From contig NC_065920.1 in assembly GCF_024586455.1 (NCBI RefSeq), positions 49,187,824-49,251,823 on the forward strand: a stretch of 64,000 bases of DNA. The letters are read 5' to 3'. The notes beneath the pieces are model-generated. The model was not told the origin of the DNA. It did not search any database and saw only the letters and a program-made list of their open reading frames with translations. This document shows positions 12,758 to 24,224 of this stretch, one piece after another (the stretch's first letter is position 1; every line of letters begins with the position of its first letter). Source of the DNA: Bactrocera neohumeralis (taxonomy: Eukaryota > Arthropoda > Insecta > Diptera > Tephritidae). The position numbers and the translations under genes were made by a program.

Positions 12758-14264
12758 CAGTATCCGACAAAACATTTGCAACTGACATATGTATGATAAT
12801 GAAAATAATGTCGATTACACAGAAAATAATTGCCGGAGACCTACTGTTTTAATTTTATTTTAAATATTAGATGTTAATTAAGGTAAACAAAGCAAATTTA
12901 ATAATATTTTTCAGTTTATTTGCATATTGTATATAAAAAGCGATATAACATCTATATTCAATAAGACAAAACAATTGCAACTCAAAGGAAAACGATTCAC
13001 TAATTTTAATAAAATAAAAGAAAAACTTAGTATTTTGTAGCAAACTCAGCGGTATTGAAGCTATAAGGTTATCCACTATGGTTTGGGCTATATTTCTCCA
13101 TGCCTCCAGGGCCCTTTGAAAAAACTGATCAGTATTTGGCACATTACTGCGATCAATTCTTTTTTTTTTTACAATTTCTCATATATTTTCTATGGGATTA
13201 AGGCCCGGGGACTATGGAGGCCACACCATTACATCCACTTTATTCCTCTTTAACCATGATTTTAGGACCTATGCCAAATGCTTTGGGTTGTTGTCCTGGT
13301 GGAAGACCCACTTAAGTGGCATTTCTAATTCAGCATGTAGTAAAATTACGGATCCATAATGTCTCTGAAAACATACCGAACCATGCTAACATCGGCCCCA
13401 AACCAGAAGCAGAAATGCATCCCCAGACCATAACATAGCAACTATGTTTGACTGTTTTTAGACAATAGACATTTTTAAGACGCTTGTTTCGTAGGCGTCG
13501 AACGAAACTCACGCTATCACTTCCTACCAAATTAAATTTGGACTCATCACTAAAAAGAACAGTTTTCCACTTGCTTTTTGGCCATTTTAGATGATTTTTA
13601 GCGAACACAGTCGTTTTAGTTGGTTTCGTTTGCTAATAAGCGGTTTCTTCGCTGGTCGGTAACTGTGTAAATCAGCGTTATTTAGGCGATGAGCGACCGT
13701 TCTTGAGTAGATTGGTAACCCAAGCTCCTTTACCAAGTGCGGAGCGCTTTAAAATGGATATTTTTTACCTCTCTTCCAATTGAGCTGTCAGCTTTTTCAT
13801 CAGTTTTTCTTGTTTTGTTCCTAATAAAGTTCGAAATTATTCGTGAGATTGATGACTTGTGAATTCTGAAAATTTCTTTTTGAGAAGTTCCCTTATTATA
13901 GTCACCAATAACACGTGCTCGGAGTGCTTCACCGAAGTTATTTAGAGCCAATACTATTTTTGTAATAAAAAACTTAAAATAAAAACATGTTTTCGCAAAA
14001 ATTTAGAGCAGAAAGTATGTAAATGTTCTAATTAATTCAAACTCAATACCGTTAGAAAAAGAAAGGAACAAAGGAGAAAAGAAATGAACAATACAGAGTT
14101 GCAAAATAAAAAAAGATCGCGATAAATATTGCAAAATATGTAACTACAAAGCTGTACATTTAAAAACAAGAAACAAAAAGGAATTCGAAGGAAAAATGGC
14201 ATTGTAAGACAAAAAAATCTAAAACTTCGCTCTAGTTGCAAATGTTTTGTCCGATATAACTATG
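12758..14264 (-). mobile_element. Degenerate Tc1-like DNA transposon (element 1)
   Basis: The left end CAGTATCCGACAAAACATTT follows a TA at 12756. A matching inverted copy sharing 'cggacaaaacatttgcaact' (with one mismatch to the left end) lies at about 14234-14256. The right border is approximate because the outer bases differ by small indels. On the minus strand the transposase is recognisable in pieces: an N-terminal helix-turn-helix (13951-13730), a first catalytic Asp motif FSDES (about 13550), the HQDNNPKH motif with the second Asp (about 13300) and SPGLNPIEN (about 13200). In-frame stops and frame shifts break it, so it is inactive. It lies upstream of the transporter's first coding exon, probably within its first intron. 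Confidence 0.8.
13060..13951 (-). pseudogene. Broken Tc1-family transposase of element 1
   Basis: Pieces in order on the minus strand: a helix-turn-helix region starting MALNNFGEAL, a linker, the DDE/D-type catalytic core with FSDES and a VWGCIS motif, then HQDNNPKH and NPIEN. Stops interrupt the core (for example just after NPIENI) and the parts lie in different frames. The DDE/D chemistry is known for the family; this copy cannot encode a full enzyme. Confidence 0.8.
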
Positions 14265-14399
14265 TATGAGTATATTTACATTTGTAAGCGTGATCAGAAT
14301 CTATATTTGTATATACTTCCAAATTTGAAAAACAAAGGGATCGGTGAAATCGGAACTGAATATAAACACTGTCGCTCCCCACTAATGCAGTTATCCGCA

Positions 14400-14545
14400 T
14401 GTATATTTGGATGTATGTATGTATGTATGTATGTCCACACAGAGGGGGAAACTCGTTACTTTTTACAACAAACAAATTTCAGTGCCGCATACATACATAC
14501 ATATGTACATATGTATGAACTTATGTTCGTACATATGTACATTGT
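14400..14545. repeat. ATGT/ACAT microsatellite cluster
   Basis: (GTAT)n at about 14411-14432, then (ACAT)n and near-palindromic 'acatacatatgtacatatgt' at about 14490-14515. The same motif type recurs through the window (16037-16076, 19870-19905, 20486-20512, 21085-21115, 48390-48410, 51807-51838). Confidence 0.8.
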
Positions 14546-14857
14546 CATAACTAGTAATTAAGGAATATTTACAAAGTTTCAAGCACTTATAGAAGTCCAT
14601 TTCTCATTAACCTTGATCAATTTAATTTCTGACTATTATTGACATATTTTTATTTTCAACTACCAATACATTCAATTGAAATAAAAATTAAATATTTTGT
14701 TTTCATTTTTTATCAAGAAGTTAAATATCGCGTTGAGAAATAAAAATGTGAGCTTACATGAATTTATACGACTCGGAACTCAAGCTTTTTAAAAAGGCTT
14801 AGTTATTAATCATATTTGTTTTTAATTTAAATGTACTTTATTACAATTTTTTAGATA

Positions 14858-17519
14858 ATGGCAAGAGAAGACGTATCTGTGACTAAAAAGCAGAATTCTA
14901 ACGCAGATTGCAATAAATTGAAAGTTAACGGAGCTACGGAATCATGTGATAAAGCAGGTAATTTTACTTCAAATTTATATGTAGATACACAGGTATGTAT
15001 ATCTGTGAATAAAAGCAGCAAGTTTATAGCGACTCAATTAATGTTTGTTGAATATCAATTTTTATAACAAACAAATAAATGCTTTTCAAAACAAATTGAA
15101 TTATTTTTTTATTTTGCAAGCTGCACTATTTCATATAATATATGTTTGTATGTACATATAAAAATGAAATATTTTGTTTTTAAATTACACAAAAGCACCT
15201 AATGTTAATATTTCATTAACATTTATTTAATTTTATTTGCAGTTAGTTTATTGGATACCAAACCAAATGTAGACAGTAGTGAATATGACTTGGTGCCACC
15301 GGATGGAGGTTGGGGTTGGCTGGTATTACTTGGATCGATGATGGTCAATATACTCATACCGGGTACCATTAAAAGTTTTGGTGTATTATTTGTTGAATTT
15401 TTGGAAGCATTCGAAGCATCCCCGGCGACAGGAGCATGGATACCCGCTCTTTGTTATTTCCTATATAGTTCGTTAGGTTAGAACAGTGTTTATTTTTTTT
15501 CATATATATGCATATTTTTAATATCTAAAAGTTTGATATTTCATTTTGAGCTAACAAATTGCAGGTCCCGTCTCCAGTATATTATCTGTTAAGTATTCAT
15601 ATCGAACAGTAACGATAATGGGTGGTGCTTCAGCGGCATTTGGTATGATCGCGTCATTTTGGGCCTCATCTGTAGCATATTTGTACTTAAGGTAAATGAA
15701 CGAGATTTTCATGGATGCGTTAATTAGAGTTAAAACAAACACCCCATAGTTATGGAGTTCTCGTGGGGATTGGTGCCGGTCTATCGTTTCCGCCAACTGT
15801 GTATATAGTGACATCATACTTTGTTAGATTACGTGGACTAGCTAATGGACTATGCATATCGGGCAGTGCGCTTGGATCGATTATATTACCACCAGTATTG
15901 CGTTGGCTACTCGAAAATTATGGATATAGGTAAACAATGATATTTAATAATATTTATACTCTCAAAAGGGTTTATTAAGTTTGCCACGTAGTTTGTAAGA
16001 CCCCCAAGGAAAAGTTGGAGAGCCTATAAAATATATATGTATGCATACATACATATACATATACATATACATATAGCAGCCGAACCGAACTTTTTTCTTG
16101 TTATTTCATTTACCTTTGCCAAAATAAAACATATTCTTATACTTTTTATTTATTCTTTCATATTGCAGAGGTGCCGTTCTTATAATGGGTGGTATAACGT
16201 TAAATGTATTTGTTGCCGCCATATTTTATGAGCCCGTGGAACAACATATGATTCGAGTACCTAAAAACAAGAATGCCCTTGAAGATATCGAAGAGGAAGA
16301 TATCGGCATCGTATTGAAATTTGAAACTGTAGACGAAGCGGGTTCTATAAATAATGATGTACAATCACATGATGGTTGTAGCGAAGTGGGTACAAAACCA
16401 TTTCCTTCATATAGTCCACCAGCACTCTTGGAGGACAATCAATTCGTACGCAGCGCATCGGCTGCGGTAGTACAAAATTGCAGTAAGCACCAAGATGAAT
16501 ATACACCAACCTCACGCACACGAAAAATTAGCACACCTGTTCGCTTGCCACAACGCAATCAAACATTTACGCCCGGTCAATTGAATTCACAATCATCATT
16601 ATATGCTGTGCCAGAGGGCGGTCGCTCCAGCCATAAACTTGACCGTCTCCACGCTCTACGCAACAATTCTAAAAATCGTCTTTCACGACGTTCGCCTTCC
16701 ACGAGTAGCTTTCAGTATATAAGTACACCATACCACGGCAGCACATTGTCCTTTCAACCGAAAGAGTTTTCATCACACCTATCGTTGCGTTCGATGGGTA
16801 GTAGCACTGGCGCAGCAGCTAGTGAAAGTTTAATGGGTGACGTTGCGGGCGATAAGGGCGAGCCGAAAACGTCTTCACGCTCAAAATTCTTCGACCTTAG
16901 CTTATTAAAGGATCCTACTTATCTGGTTATATTAATATCGAATTCAACAAATGCCATTGGTTACACCAATTTTATTATATTGCTGCCAGCTTACGGTGTA
17001 GCATTAGGTTTTAGTAAATCGCTATCAGCATACCTGATTTCAATTGTTTCGGCGACGGATCTTATTGGACGTATTGGTGGATCGGCTCTTTCGGATCTCG
17101 GTCTAATACCAAAGACATGGTACTTCATTGGAGGCCTTGCAATATCCGGTTTATCGCTAGCGCTTCTACCATTCGCCACCACTTATGGTATGCTGAGTTT
17201 TTGGTGTGCCGTTTTTGGTCTCGCGTCTGGTATATATGTCGGCATCACTGCTGTTATAATGGCTGATATGTTGGGTGAAGAGCGTTTAACATCATCCTAT
17301 GGCATTAGCTTATTTGTAAATGGAATATTGCAATTGATTGGACCACCACTATGTGGCATTTGGTATGAAGCGGTGATGGACTATAGTCCACTATTTCATA
17401 CATTGGGACTAACGTTATTGTGTGGCGCCAGCCTTTGGAGTTTCATGCCATTTATTAATAGACAAAAAGCCAAAGAAGAAAAATTGAGACAAGCACAATG
17501 CGACAACGAGGCGCATTAA
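14858..17519 (+). CDS. Monocarboxylate transporter-like protein, SLC16 family (MFS)
   Basis: Five coding exons: 14858-14957, 15243-15476, 15565-15691, 15750-15929 and 16169-17519. Phases agree and give 663 residues. The family signature PPDGGWGW sits near residue 54 at the start of the first membrane segment. The first half has about six membrane segments. A long cytoplasmic loop, roughly residues 236-455, is Ser/Thr/Arg-rich, and six more hydrophobic segments follow (from about 16905). Members of the family move lactate, pyruvate or other small acids with protons across the plasma membrane; the substrate here cannot be read from sequence. Insects have many paralogues, so I give no symbol. 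The ATG at 14858 was chosen because an acceptor lies 3 bases upstream and no earlier in-frame ATG is available in the exon. Confidence 0.93.
15955..16076 (+). repeat. Solo end of the hairpin-ended dispersed repeat plus TATACA microsatellite, in an SLC16 intron
   Basis: 'gggtttattaagtttgcc' and 'tttgtaagaccccc' match the start of the repeat at 36565. This is followed by a short (CATATA)n run at 16045-16076. Confidence 0.6.
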
Positions 17520-17606
17520 ATGTATTTTTCATATACAGAACTGCGTTTTTTTCTACTAAATGCATTCTTATTTACTTAAATTTAAAAGTAATATTCGCGA
17601 ATAGTT

Positions 17607-17612
17607 AATAAA
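17607..17612 (+). terminator. Poly(A) signal of the SLC16 gene
   Basis: AATAAA 88 bases after the stop codon. Confidence 0.55.
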
Positions 17613-17877
17613 GTAAATATTTTGTATACAAGAAATTCTTAGTTTTTTTTAGTTGTGCGGCTGGCATAGTTTGTATATTATATTTGTATATCCTTTTGGT
17701 ATACACAGTAAGTTCAAAACTAATGTGGTCACCTACAAATAGCAGACAAAAATGAAGTAGCATTATAGTGCAGATTCGAGTCCACAACTCTCCGAGTGAT
17801 TACCATGTACTCAACAACAAATTTCTAAATTGAATAAGTTATCTTATTTTAGATATCACTTTTTAATACGGTTTATA

Positions 17878-19276
17878 CAGCTATGGACAGAGACTTAGCG
17901 CACTTACTTAATGTGAAATATGATACTTAATAATGTTATATTTAAAGAAAGTGGAATCGTTATAATGTAAAAAAAAACTATTTATTACCTCACTAAAAAC
18001 TAAAGTAGTCCAAAATTTCTCAGTTTTCTATAATAAAAATACAACGTTTTTTTCAGTTTACATTATTAAGTCAAAACTGGCTTGGACAAGTATTTAGCGC
18101 AATTTAAAAGATCAGTAAGGAAAAATAAATATTATTTACACGTGGCGTGAAATTTCTCTGATATTATATCTAACATGGTAAATACTTAGTGGAATAACTG
18201 TTATTCGTTATCACCGCTTCACATCTGCGTAGCAAGCTCTCTATTAACCTTTGGCATCTGTCCAAAGAATAGAGTTCCACGCTTCCTGTACTCCTGCCCA
18301 AAGCTCGTCGCAATTTTTAAATTTTCTTTTTTAAGGATCCAGTTTACAGGCATAATATCATAGGAATATGGCTCCATTGTATTCCTCAGTATATTAAGGT
18401 ATGCAAATTTATCCATATTCCCTTCTATGTTTACTAGAGGTCCAACTCCACGCCATGAAAACGACCCCCATACTTTTAAATTTCCTCCCCCATGCTTTAC
18501 GGTCTTTTTGATGTACCTCGGATTGACTTCTTGGTTTTTTTCACGATGTACAAATGTTTTACCATCAGCACCAATCCGGTTTATTTTAGTTTCGTCCGTA
18601 AAAAGTATCCATTTCCAAAAATTTAAATCTTTTGATTTATGGCTATGAGCGAATGACAAACGCGCTTTAATATTTTTTTCGACAATAGCGGTTTTTTTCT
18701 GCTCACACGTCCATACAAATTATTTTCATTTTAACGTCTTCGTACTAGTCTACTTGACACGTTTAAGTCCAATTCTGCATTGACTTCGACCATAATCGGA
18801 CGTGAGGATTTGAAAGGATCAGCTTTACACTTTCTAAGAATTATTTTATCCGCGCGGGGGGTTGTTTTGCGAGGGGGAGCCTTACGAACTTTGTTTTGTT
18901 TTAACAAATTTGGATCACTCTTAACATTTTTGATGGCATTGTACACCAATTTTCTTGAACATTTTACTATTTGAGCAATTTTTACTTGTTTTGTACCGTT
19001 TTTGTAAAGGTCCCAAATAATTTTTCTTTTTTCAATCGAACAGTATTTCCCTTTAGCCATTTTATTAAAATTTGTAATATTACTAAAACTATTGCATACA
19101 AGTTCACAACTGATATTAATTCTTTGTTGGACCAAACACAACTAATGACCGAAAACTTTAAGTGCACTAAATCATTGTCCAACTAATAACAAATTCATGA
19201 AAATATCGCTTTCTTAAAAGTAACGGTAATATTTCTAATTATGAATGCAAGTGCGCTAAACCTCTGCCCATAGCTG
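17878..19276 (-). mobile_element. Tc1-like DNA transposon with IR/DR ends (element 2), internally deleted
   Basis: Both borders are clear: TA target duplications at 17876-17877 and 19277-19278, and terminal inverted repeats of about 28 bases (25 matching) starting CAGCTATGG, containing TTAGCGCACTT. A second, diverged copy of the end motif lies inside each end: about 18083-18103 on the left and about 19155-19178, inverted, on the right. This gives the inverted-repeat/direct-repeat layout known from some Tc1-like elements. The total is 1399 bases. It carries the broken transposase described separately. Confidence 0.92.
18219..19060 (-). pseudogene. Inactivated Tc1-family transposase of element 2
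   Basis: It starts at ATG 19058-19060 (MAKGKYCSIEKR) with a helix-turn-helix N-terminus. A stop interrupts the frame at about 18733, and a frame slip follows in an A/T run near 18673. The catalytic core then resumes with LFTDETK (first Asp) and VWGSFSWRGVGP. After MPVNW the region that should hold the second and third catalytic residues is missing, and the sequence jumps to a C-terminal piece in another frame (DELWAGVQEAWNSI). So there is one stop, one frame slip and one internal deletion. The ends could still be mobilised by an enzyme supplied from elsewhere. Confidence 0.85.
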
Positions 19277-19916
19277 TATGTATGCCTACTAGCTTTTTCT
19301 GCAGTTTAGCGTGCATTGAAACGCGATCATCTTCCTGGTGTTGGTGTTAACCATGATTCAATTATATAAGGTTGTATTGATAGCCCAAAAACAATAACTT
19401 GTCAAAAGTAATTGTATCCGTAATGTCAGCATCAACTATTCTATTTTTTAAAATGCGTTTTTGAGTGATAACTAAATCCAAATAGATTGTAAATAACACA
19501 AACACTTCTTTCGTAAGAGCAAGCATGGTTCATATCGACACAACCTTCTATAATTGAATCATTGTGTTAAACTAAATTTTGTCTGATTTACGGCTTTGGC
19601 GCATTTTTGTTTTGTTAGATTTCCAAACTTTTTGAAAACAATCCAATCTGCCGAAAAAACTTTTCAATTTTGAAATTGAAATTCGATTTCTTGAATTTAG
19701 ATTTATTTCATCGAATATAATTGCAAAATGGACGGAGATTTTGCAAAAAGGGCCTCTATTGAGAACTTCTGCAGGAATAACGAATAGAGGGGACGTTTTT
19801 CACATCTTTTCGTGCTCTGATTCGGTCGTTCTGCGAATACATAAAGAAATAGTGTTTCATTTTTATATATGTACATACATACATACATACATATACATAC
19901 ATATGTATGATATCCA

Positions 19917-20280
19917 AACTGAAACTGAAATATCGATCTGAAATTTCCTACACGTTTTTTTTCTCCCCAATAAGCTGCTTATTTGTAGGAACTGTCGATA
20001 TCGGACCACCACGTACATATACATATAGATGTCCTATAAAGGAATCGATAAAAATCAAATCCACGTACGGAAATTTTTTTTTATTTAACAAGATATCTTA
20101 ACGAAATTTGTCATGGCTTATTCTTCAAAACAATGCTACAATCTCCGAACGTACAAAAATTCGTATATTTAAAGATCCTCGTATGGAAAACTTTTTTATT
20201 TGACAAATTTTTAGGTTGAGGTGAACAACTTCCACGTACTTCAAAAACATATAAAAGTTAAGGATTTTAGCTCAAGATTT
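19917..20280. repeat. Partial copy of the hairpin-ended dispersed repeat
   Basis: Contains 'aactgtcgatatcggacca', 'gatatcttaacgaaattt' and 'aatctccgaacg', which match blocks of the complete copies at 25005 and 36565. The ends are missing. Confidence 0.55.
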
Positions 20281-20608
20281 TTATATTATTTTTTATTAAC
20301 ATACTTGCAGATATTTCTTTCCGTTTTTATTTAACTTTTAAAAGCAACACAATTTATTATGCGTTTAATAATTTATAAAAATAAGGCAATTTTTTTTATT
20401 CCTCAATTTGATATATTTAAAATGATATGCTTGCGTATAATGTTGTCAATAAAACGAATAAAAAGTATAAATGTATTAAATATGTACATACATATGTATG
20501 TATGTATATCAATATAAATTTTTTGCTTTGAGCATAATATTATACTAGTTATCATATGTATGGATGTTAGTGTGTTGGTACTAAAATCAAAATATTTTTG
20601 TTTGTATT

Positions 20609-23600
20609 TTAAATTTTTGGTGGCTTCATATAACCCTTTGAACGCATGAATCGTACAATAAATGGAGTGGCACCCAATGTAATGCTTATGCGCACGGGAG
20701 CGAATACTTTGTGTATTGCATACGCAATAACAAAAGTGCTTGCACCTGTAGTTATTTTATTCGTTAGCGCTGACGATGCAAACCCCACCCGCTCCAGTAT
20801 TGGCACAACATCTATTCCTCTGCAAGAAAACAGAAAAAAAAATATAATTAATTTGATCCATGTACATATACGTATGTATGTATGTATGCCCACACATTGT
20901 CATAAGATTAAATTTCCCATCGCAACATTAATTGACTGTTTACAATATAGTAAATCATGTACATACACTTGTATATAGGCTCTTAAATTTTATCAGTTGT
21001 AAACGTAAATTAAATGATATTCTTAATTGTGGAAACTACGCGTTTCGCTCGAAAGAAATTAAGCAATTTTACAGCTGTTACATATATGTATATACATACA
21101 TACATACATACATATAAAGCATGCAATCGTAATATATTTATACCCTGGACGAGGTACAAACATACATACATATATAATGTTTGCAACAAAGCTTTTAACA
21201 CCCAGACGGAAAAGTGTATAACCTAGAAATCGATCAGAAATTTTACACACGTTTATTATTAAGCCAAACACACACCATAGAATTACTATAGTAAGGAAAT
21301 GATTCTGTCTGAATTTCTAATGTATATCTCACACATTGACCGATATTTTCGGTGAAAAGTCAACTACAAGTACTGGGGTCCACATATTCGGTTACCAGGG
21401 GCTTGAACAGCTTTGGTTGGATTTGGACAAATTTTAGTCATGGGGTGGCATTAGATTAGATTAGATTCTAATGGGGTGGCATACTTTAAAGGAATTATTA
21501 GTGCGAAATTGTATCCCGTTATATTTAGTACTTCTTAATTTGTGTACTGAAAAGTGAAAGAATCAAGTGGAATTTAAAATTGTGTTATATGAGAAGTAGG
21601 CGTGGTTATAGTCCGTAATGTGACATAGGGATATGCAAAAAATGATATGTAACAAATTAGACGGAATCGGTCGGTCCGGTCCAGAGATATGCGAATTCAC
21701 CAAAAAGTGGGCGGTACCACGCCCATCGTCCATTTTCACATTTATTTGCGCTGAGTAAATTTGGTTGTTGTGGCTTTATTGGTTTAGAAGATATATCTTC
21801 TTCTTAATTGGCGTAGACACAGCTTACGCGATTATAGCCGAGTTAACAACAGTAATATTCCAAGCGTAGCCAGGTCCTTCCTCACCTGGTCCTTCAAACG
21901 GAGTGGAGGTCTCCTCTTCCTCTGCTTCCTCCGGCGGGTACGGCGTCGAATACTTTCAGAGCTGGAGTGTTTTCGTCCATTCCGACAACATGACCTAGCC
22001 AGCATAGCCGCTGTCTTTTAATTCACTGAACTATGTCAATGTCGTCATATATCACCCACTTTTTCAAATATCTTTTATTTGGCCACAGGTGTTCATTGCT
22101 ACTACGATCGCCTGCGCCAAATTAATGGAGTTTTGTGGTCATGGCAGTTGTCCGATTACGCACATCTACGAATTTGTATTTTTTTTTTTTTGTACTAGAG
22201 AACCCGCATACCAAGTTTCATCAAGATTTTTACTCAAGTTACAGTTTGAACGGACGGACGAAGAGACAGACAGTCACCCGGATTTTAACTTTTCTTGTCA
22301 TTCTAATCATTTTTGCTTGAGTGACTAGAGGGATTTTAGATTTTAGGCTGTCACAGTAGATGTGCCACTTAAGAACTAACATTGCGTGAGTACAAATTAT
22401 TACAGAGATATACAGTGGAGGTCAAAACATAAGGGGTTTTCACATAATCTCATAAGTTATAACGATCCGAAAACATAGCGTTCAGAGTTGTATTTGCGTA
22501 AACTTATTTTAGTATGCAATCCAACAACAAATTTTTTGAACTAGTATAAAAATTTATGATTTTATGATTTTACGATGCTTTATGACCCGTTGTGAGTACC
22601 CCAATATGTACTGTTACTGTTATTTTAACCTACAACAAAAAAAAAGCGATATTCCACTGAAGAATATGAAATGCAAGTATGTATTCAAAACATTTGCAAC
22701 TGATATTTGTTGTATTTTTTTTATTTTACTACTTAACGAAAACCAAGTTATAACGGTAGTCGCATTCCACATAATTAATGGAACCTCATGCGTTTTTATT
22801 TTACGAAGAGTTGACATTTAGTTTTTCGCGTTTCGAGAAATAACATATTTTTCCATATTTTGTGACTTTTGTAATATTTTCAGTTGAAATTGGGAGGCAA
22901 TAAATACAGTTCGGACCTTAACGCAAAAATAAAAGAAGACTTTAGAAATGAACTTTCGCAAAAAGAAATATCGTTAAAATATTCCATACATAAATCAACG
23001 ATTTGCCGTATTATTTGGACTAAGTACATCCACACAGTTCACAGAGGACTTAGGCCTCGTGCTACAACCGTAAGAGAAGACCGGCAAATAAAACAATTCT
23101 TTACAAAATACCCCAAAGCAGTTCCAAGAGAAGCTATAACCGAAGTTCAACTAAAAGTGAGTCTCTCCACTATCAAAAGACGGGCCTTGGAGAGTGGTCT
23201 GCGTAATTACAGATGTACGAAAAAACCATTTGTGTATGCAACTAAATATTAATAAAATTTTAGAATATTTTAAGAATACCTAAAAGTTGCAAATGTTTCG
23301 AACACACGAATTTTGACTTTGGTTTATTTAATGCCTTTTTACCACTATAAGCAAATGAATTAATGTTTCAGTTTTTATGATTATTTTTATAAACAAGACC
23401 TCCAATAAAAAAGTATATATAGATAAAGGAATACTTTATAAAAAGTTAAAGAAATGTTTTTAAATAAAATAGTCAATATGATTGCAAATGTTTTGACCAC
23501 CACTGTATGAATAGAGTTTCATACTATTATATCACATACAAAGGCAATTTGTTTTCATAGTTAGGTCTAAAACAATGTATATTGGTTTATACGACATGTC

Positions 23601-24100
23601 GGGTTGTTATGCGAGGAAATTTTCTGCTGCTGTAAACAAAAACATTAACACAATCTAACTGGATTTAGGAAATTATATTACTGACCAATCATATAATCGT
23701 GTTAATATTACAAAACAATAATGGCATGCATTTACAGTCACAGATTAAAACAAACACCACTCATAACCATAAGCAAATGATTGATGATAATTAAGAAACT
23801 AGCCGCAACAAGCATTTAAAGGATTGTTTTTATTGCTTACCCAGAGACTAGTAAATAACAGCAGCCAAGCGATGCCAATGATATAGCAACATGAAATACT
23901 ATAACAGTGGATCCATAGTCTTTAAATGCCTTTTTAAGTTGTTCCTTTTTACTCAGCACTACCGGTGGTTTATCTCCATCAGTTGTTGTACTATAATAAC
24001 GTTTGTCTGTCTGGCTTGGCGTGAATTTAAGAATTGAAAGTTTGTTCGTTGGCAAGTTAGCTGTTGCTGTTGCTGTTGGAATTAACGTGCAATGATGCAT
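20609..24100 (-). CDS. FAM210-type (DUF1279) mitochondrial membrane protein
   Basis: Two exons on the minus strand: 24100-23841 and 20819-20609, giving 156 residues. The donor TCTGG|GTAAGC and acceptor CTTGCAG fit. The N-terminus has a mitochondrial-targeting look, with Thr/Ala-rich sequence before KRYYSTTTDG. The body has the family features: a YGSTVIVFHV first membrane segment, LLVSGGIDVVPIL, then TSTFV-like ASTFVIAYAIHKVFAPVRIS and a second hydrophobic stretch ending GYMKPPKI. These match vertebrate FAM210A/B segment by segment. FAM210 proteins sit in mitochondrial membranes; human FAM210B is linked to haem and iron handling and FAM210A to translation in mitochondria. The 3 kb intron contains a Tc1-like element and other repeats. 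An ORF on the same strand ends 124 bases upstream. Confidence 0.9.
21140..22390. repeat. Dispersed non-coding repeat, family B, interrupted by a retroelement fragment
   Basis: Shares with 6900-7745 the block 'gtgggcggtaccacgcccat' (about 21708) and the 'acggacggacgaagagacag' end block (about 22250). Lies in the FAM210 intron. Bases about 21795-22055 are an unrelated insertion (see separate entry). Confidence 0.6.
21795..22055 (-). mobile_element. Fragment of a non-LTR retrotransposon reverse transcriptase C-terminus
   Basis: Read on the minus strand it gives CWLGHVVGMDENTPALKVF followed by a degraded Arg/Gly-rich stretch. This is the LGHV..M tail typical of non-LTR retrotransposon reverse transcriptases (GRRxRGRPxxRW type). 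It is short and decayed, with stops beyond, and is embedded in a family B repeat. Confidence 0.6.
22413..23505 (+). mobile_element. Short Tc1-like DNA transposon with IR/DR ends (element 3)
   Basis: TA duplications lie at 22411-22412 and 23506-23507. The ends start CAGTGGAGGTCAAAACAT on the left and CAGTGGTGGTCAAAACAT on the right (inverted). Inner copies of the AAAACATTTGCAACT motif lie at about 22687-22703 and, inverted, at about 23285-23300. The total is 1093 bases, shorter than a complete Tc1-like element. It is inserted in the FAM210 intron. Confidence 0.9.
22884..23252 (+). pseudogene. Truncated Tc1-family transposase of element 3
   Basis: An open frame of about 120 residues with the N-terminal helix-turn-helix region (SQKEISLKYSIHKSTICRI) and part of the second DNA-binding domain. 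It ends abruptly in FVYATKY and a stop. YATKY is the usual C-terminal end of Tc1-family transposases, so the whole catalytic domain seems to have been removed by an in-frame internal deletion. Without the DDE/D core it cannot cut DNA. It could still bind its own ends, which is speculative. Confidence 0.8.
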
Positions 24101-24224
24101 TTGCTATTAGACTATATCAAGTTAACGGAATGAGTTCAGCGCGAAGCATGCTCAATTATTTCAAATATACATACTATATAATCTTATACACATACATACA
24201 TACGTTCACACACATGCAATAAAT

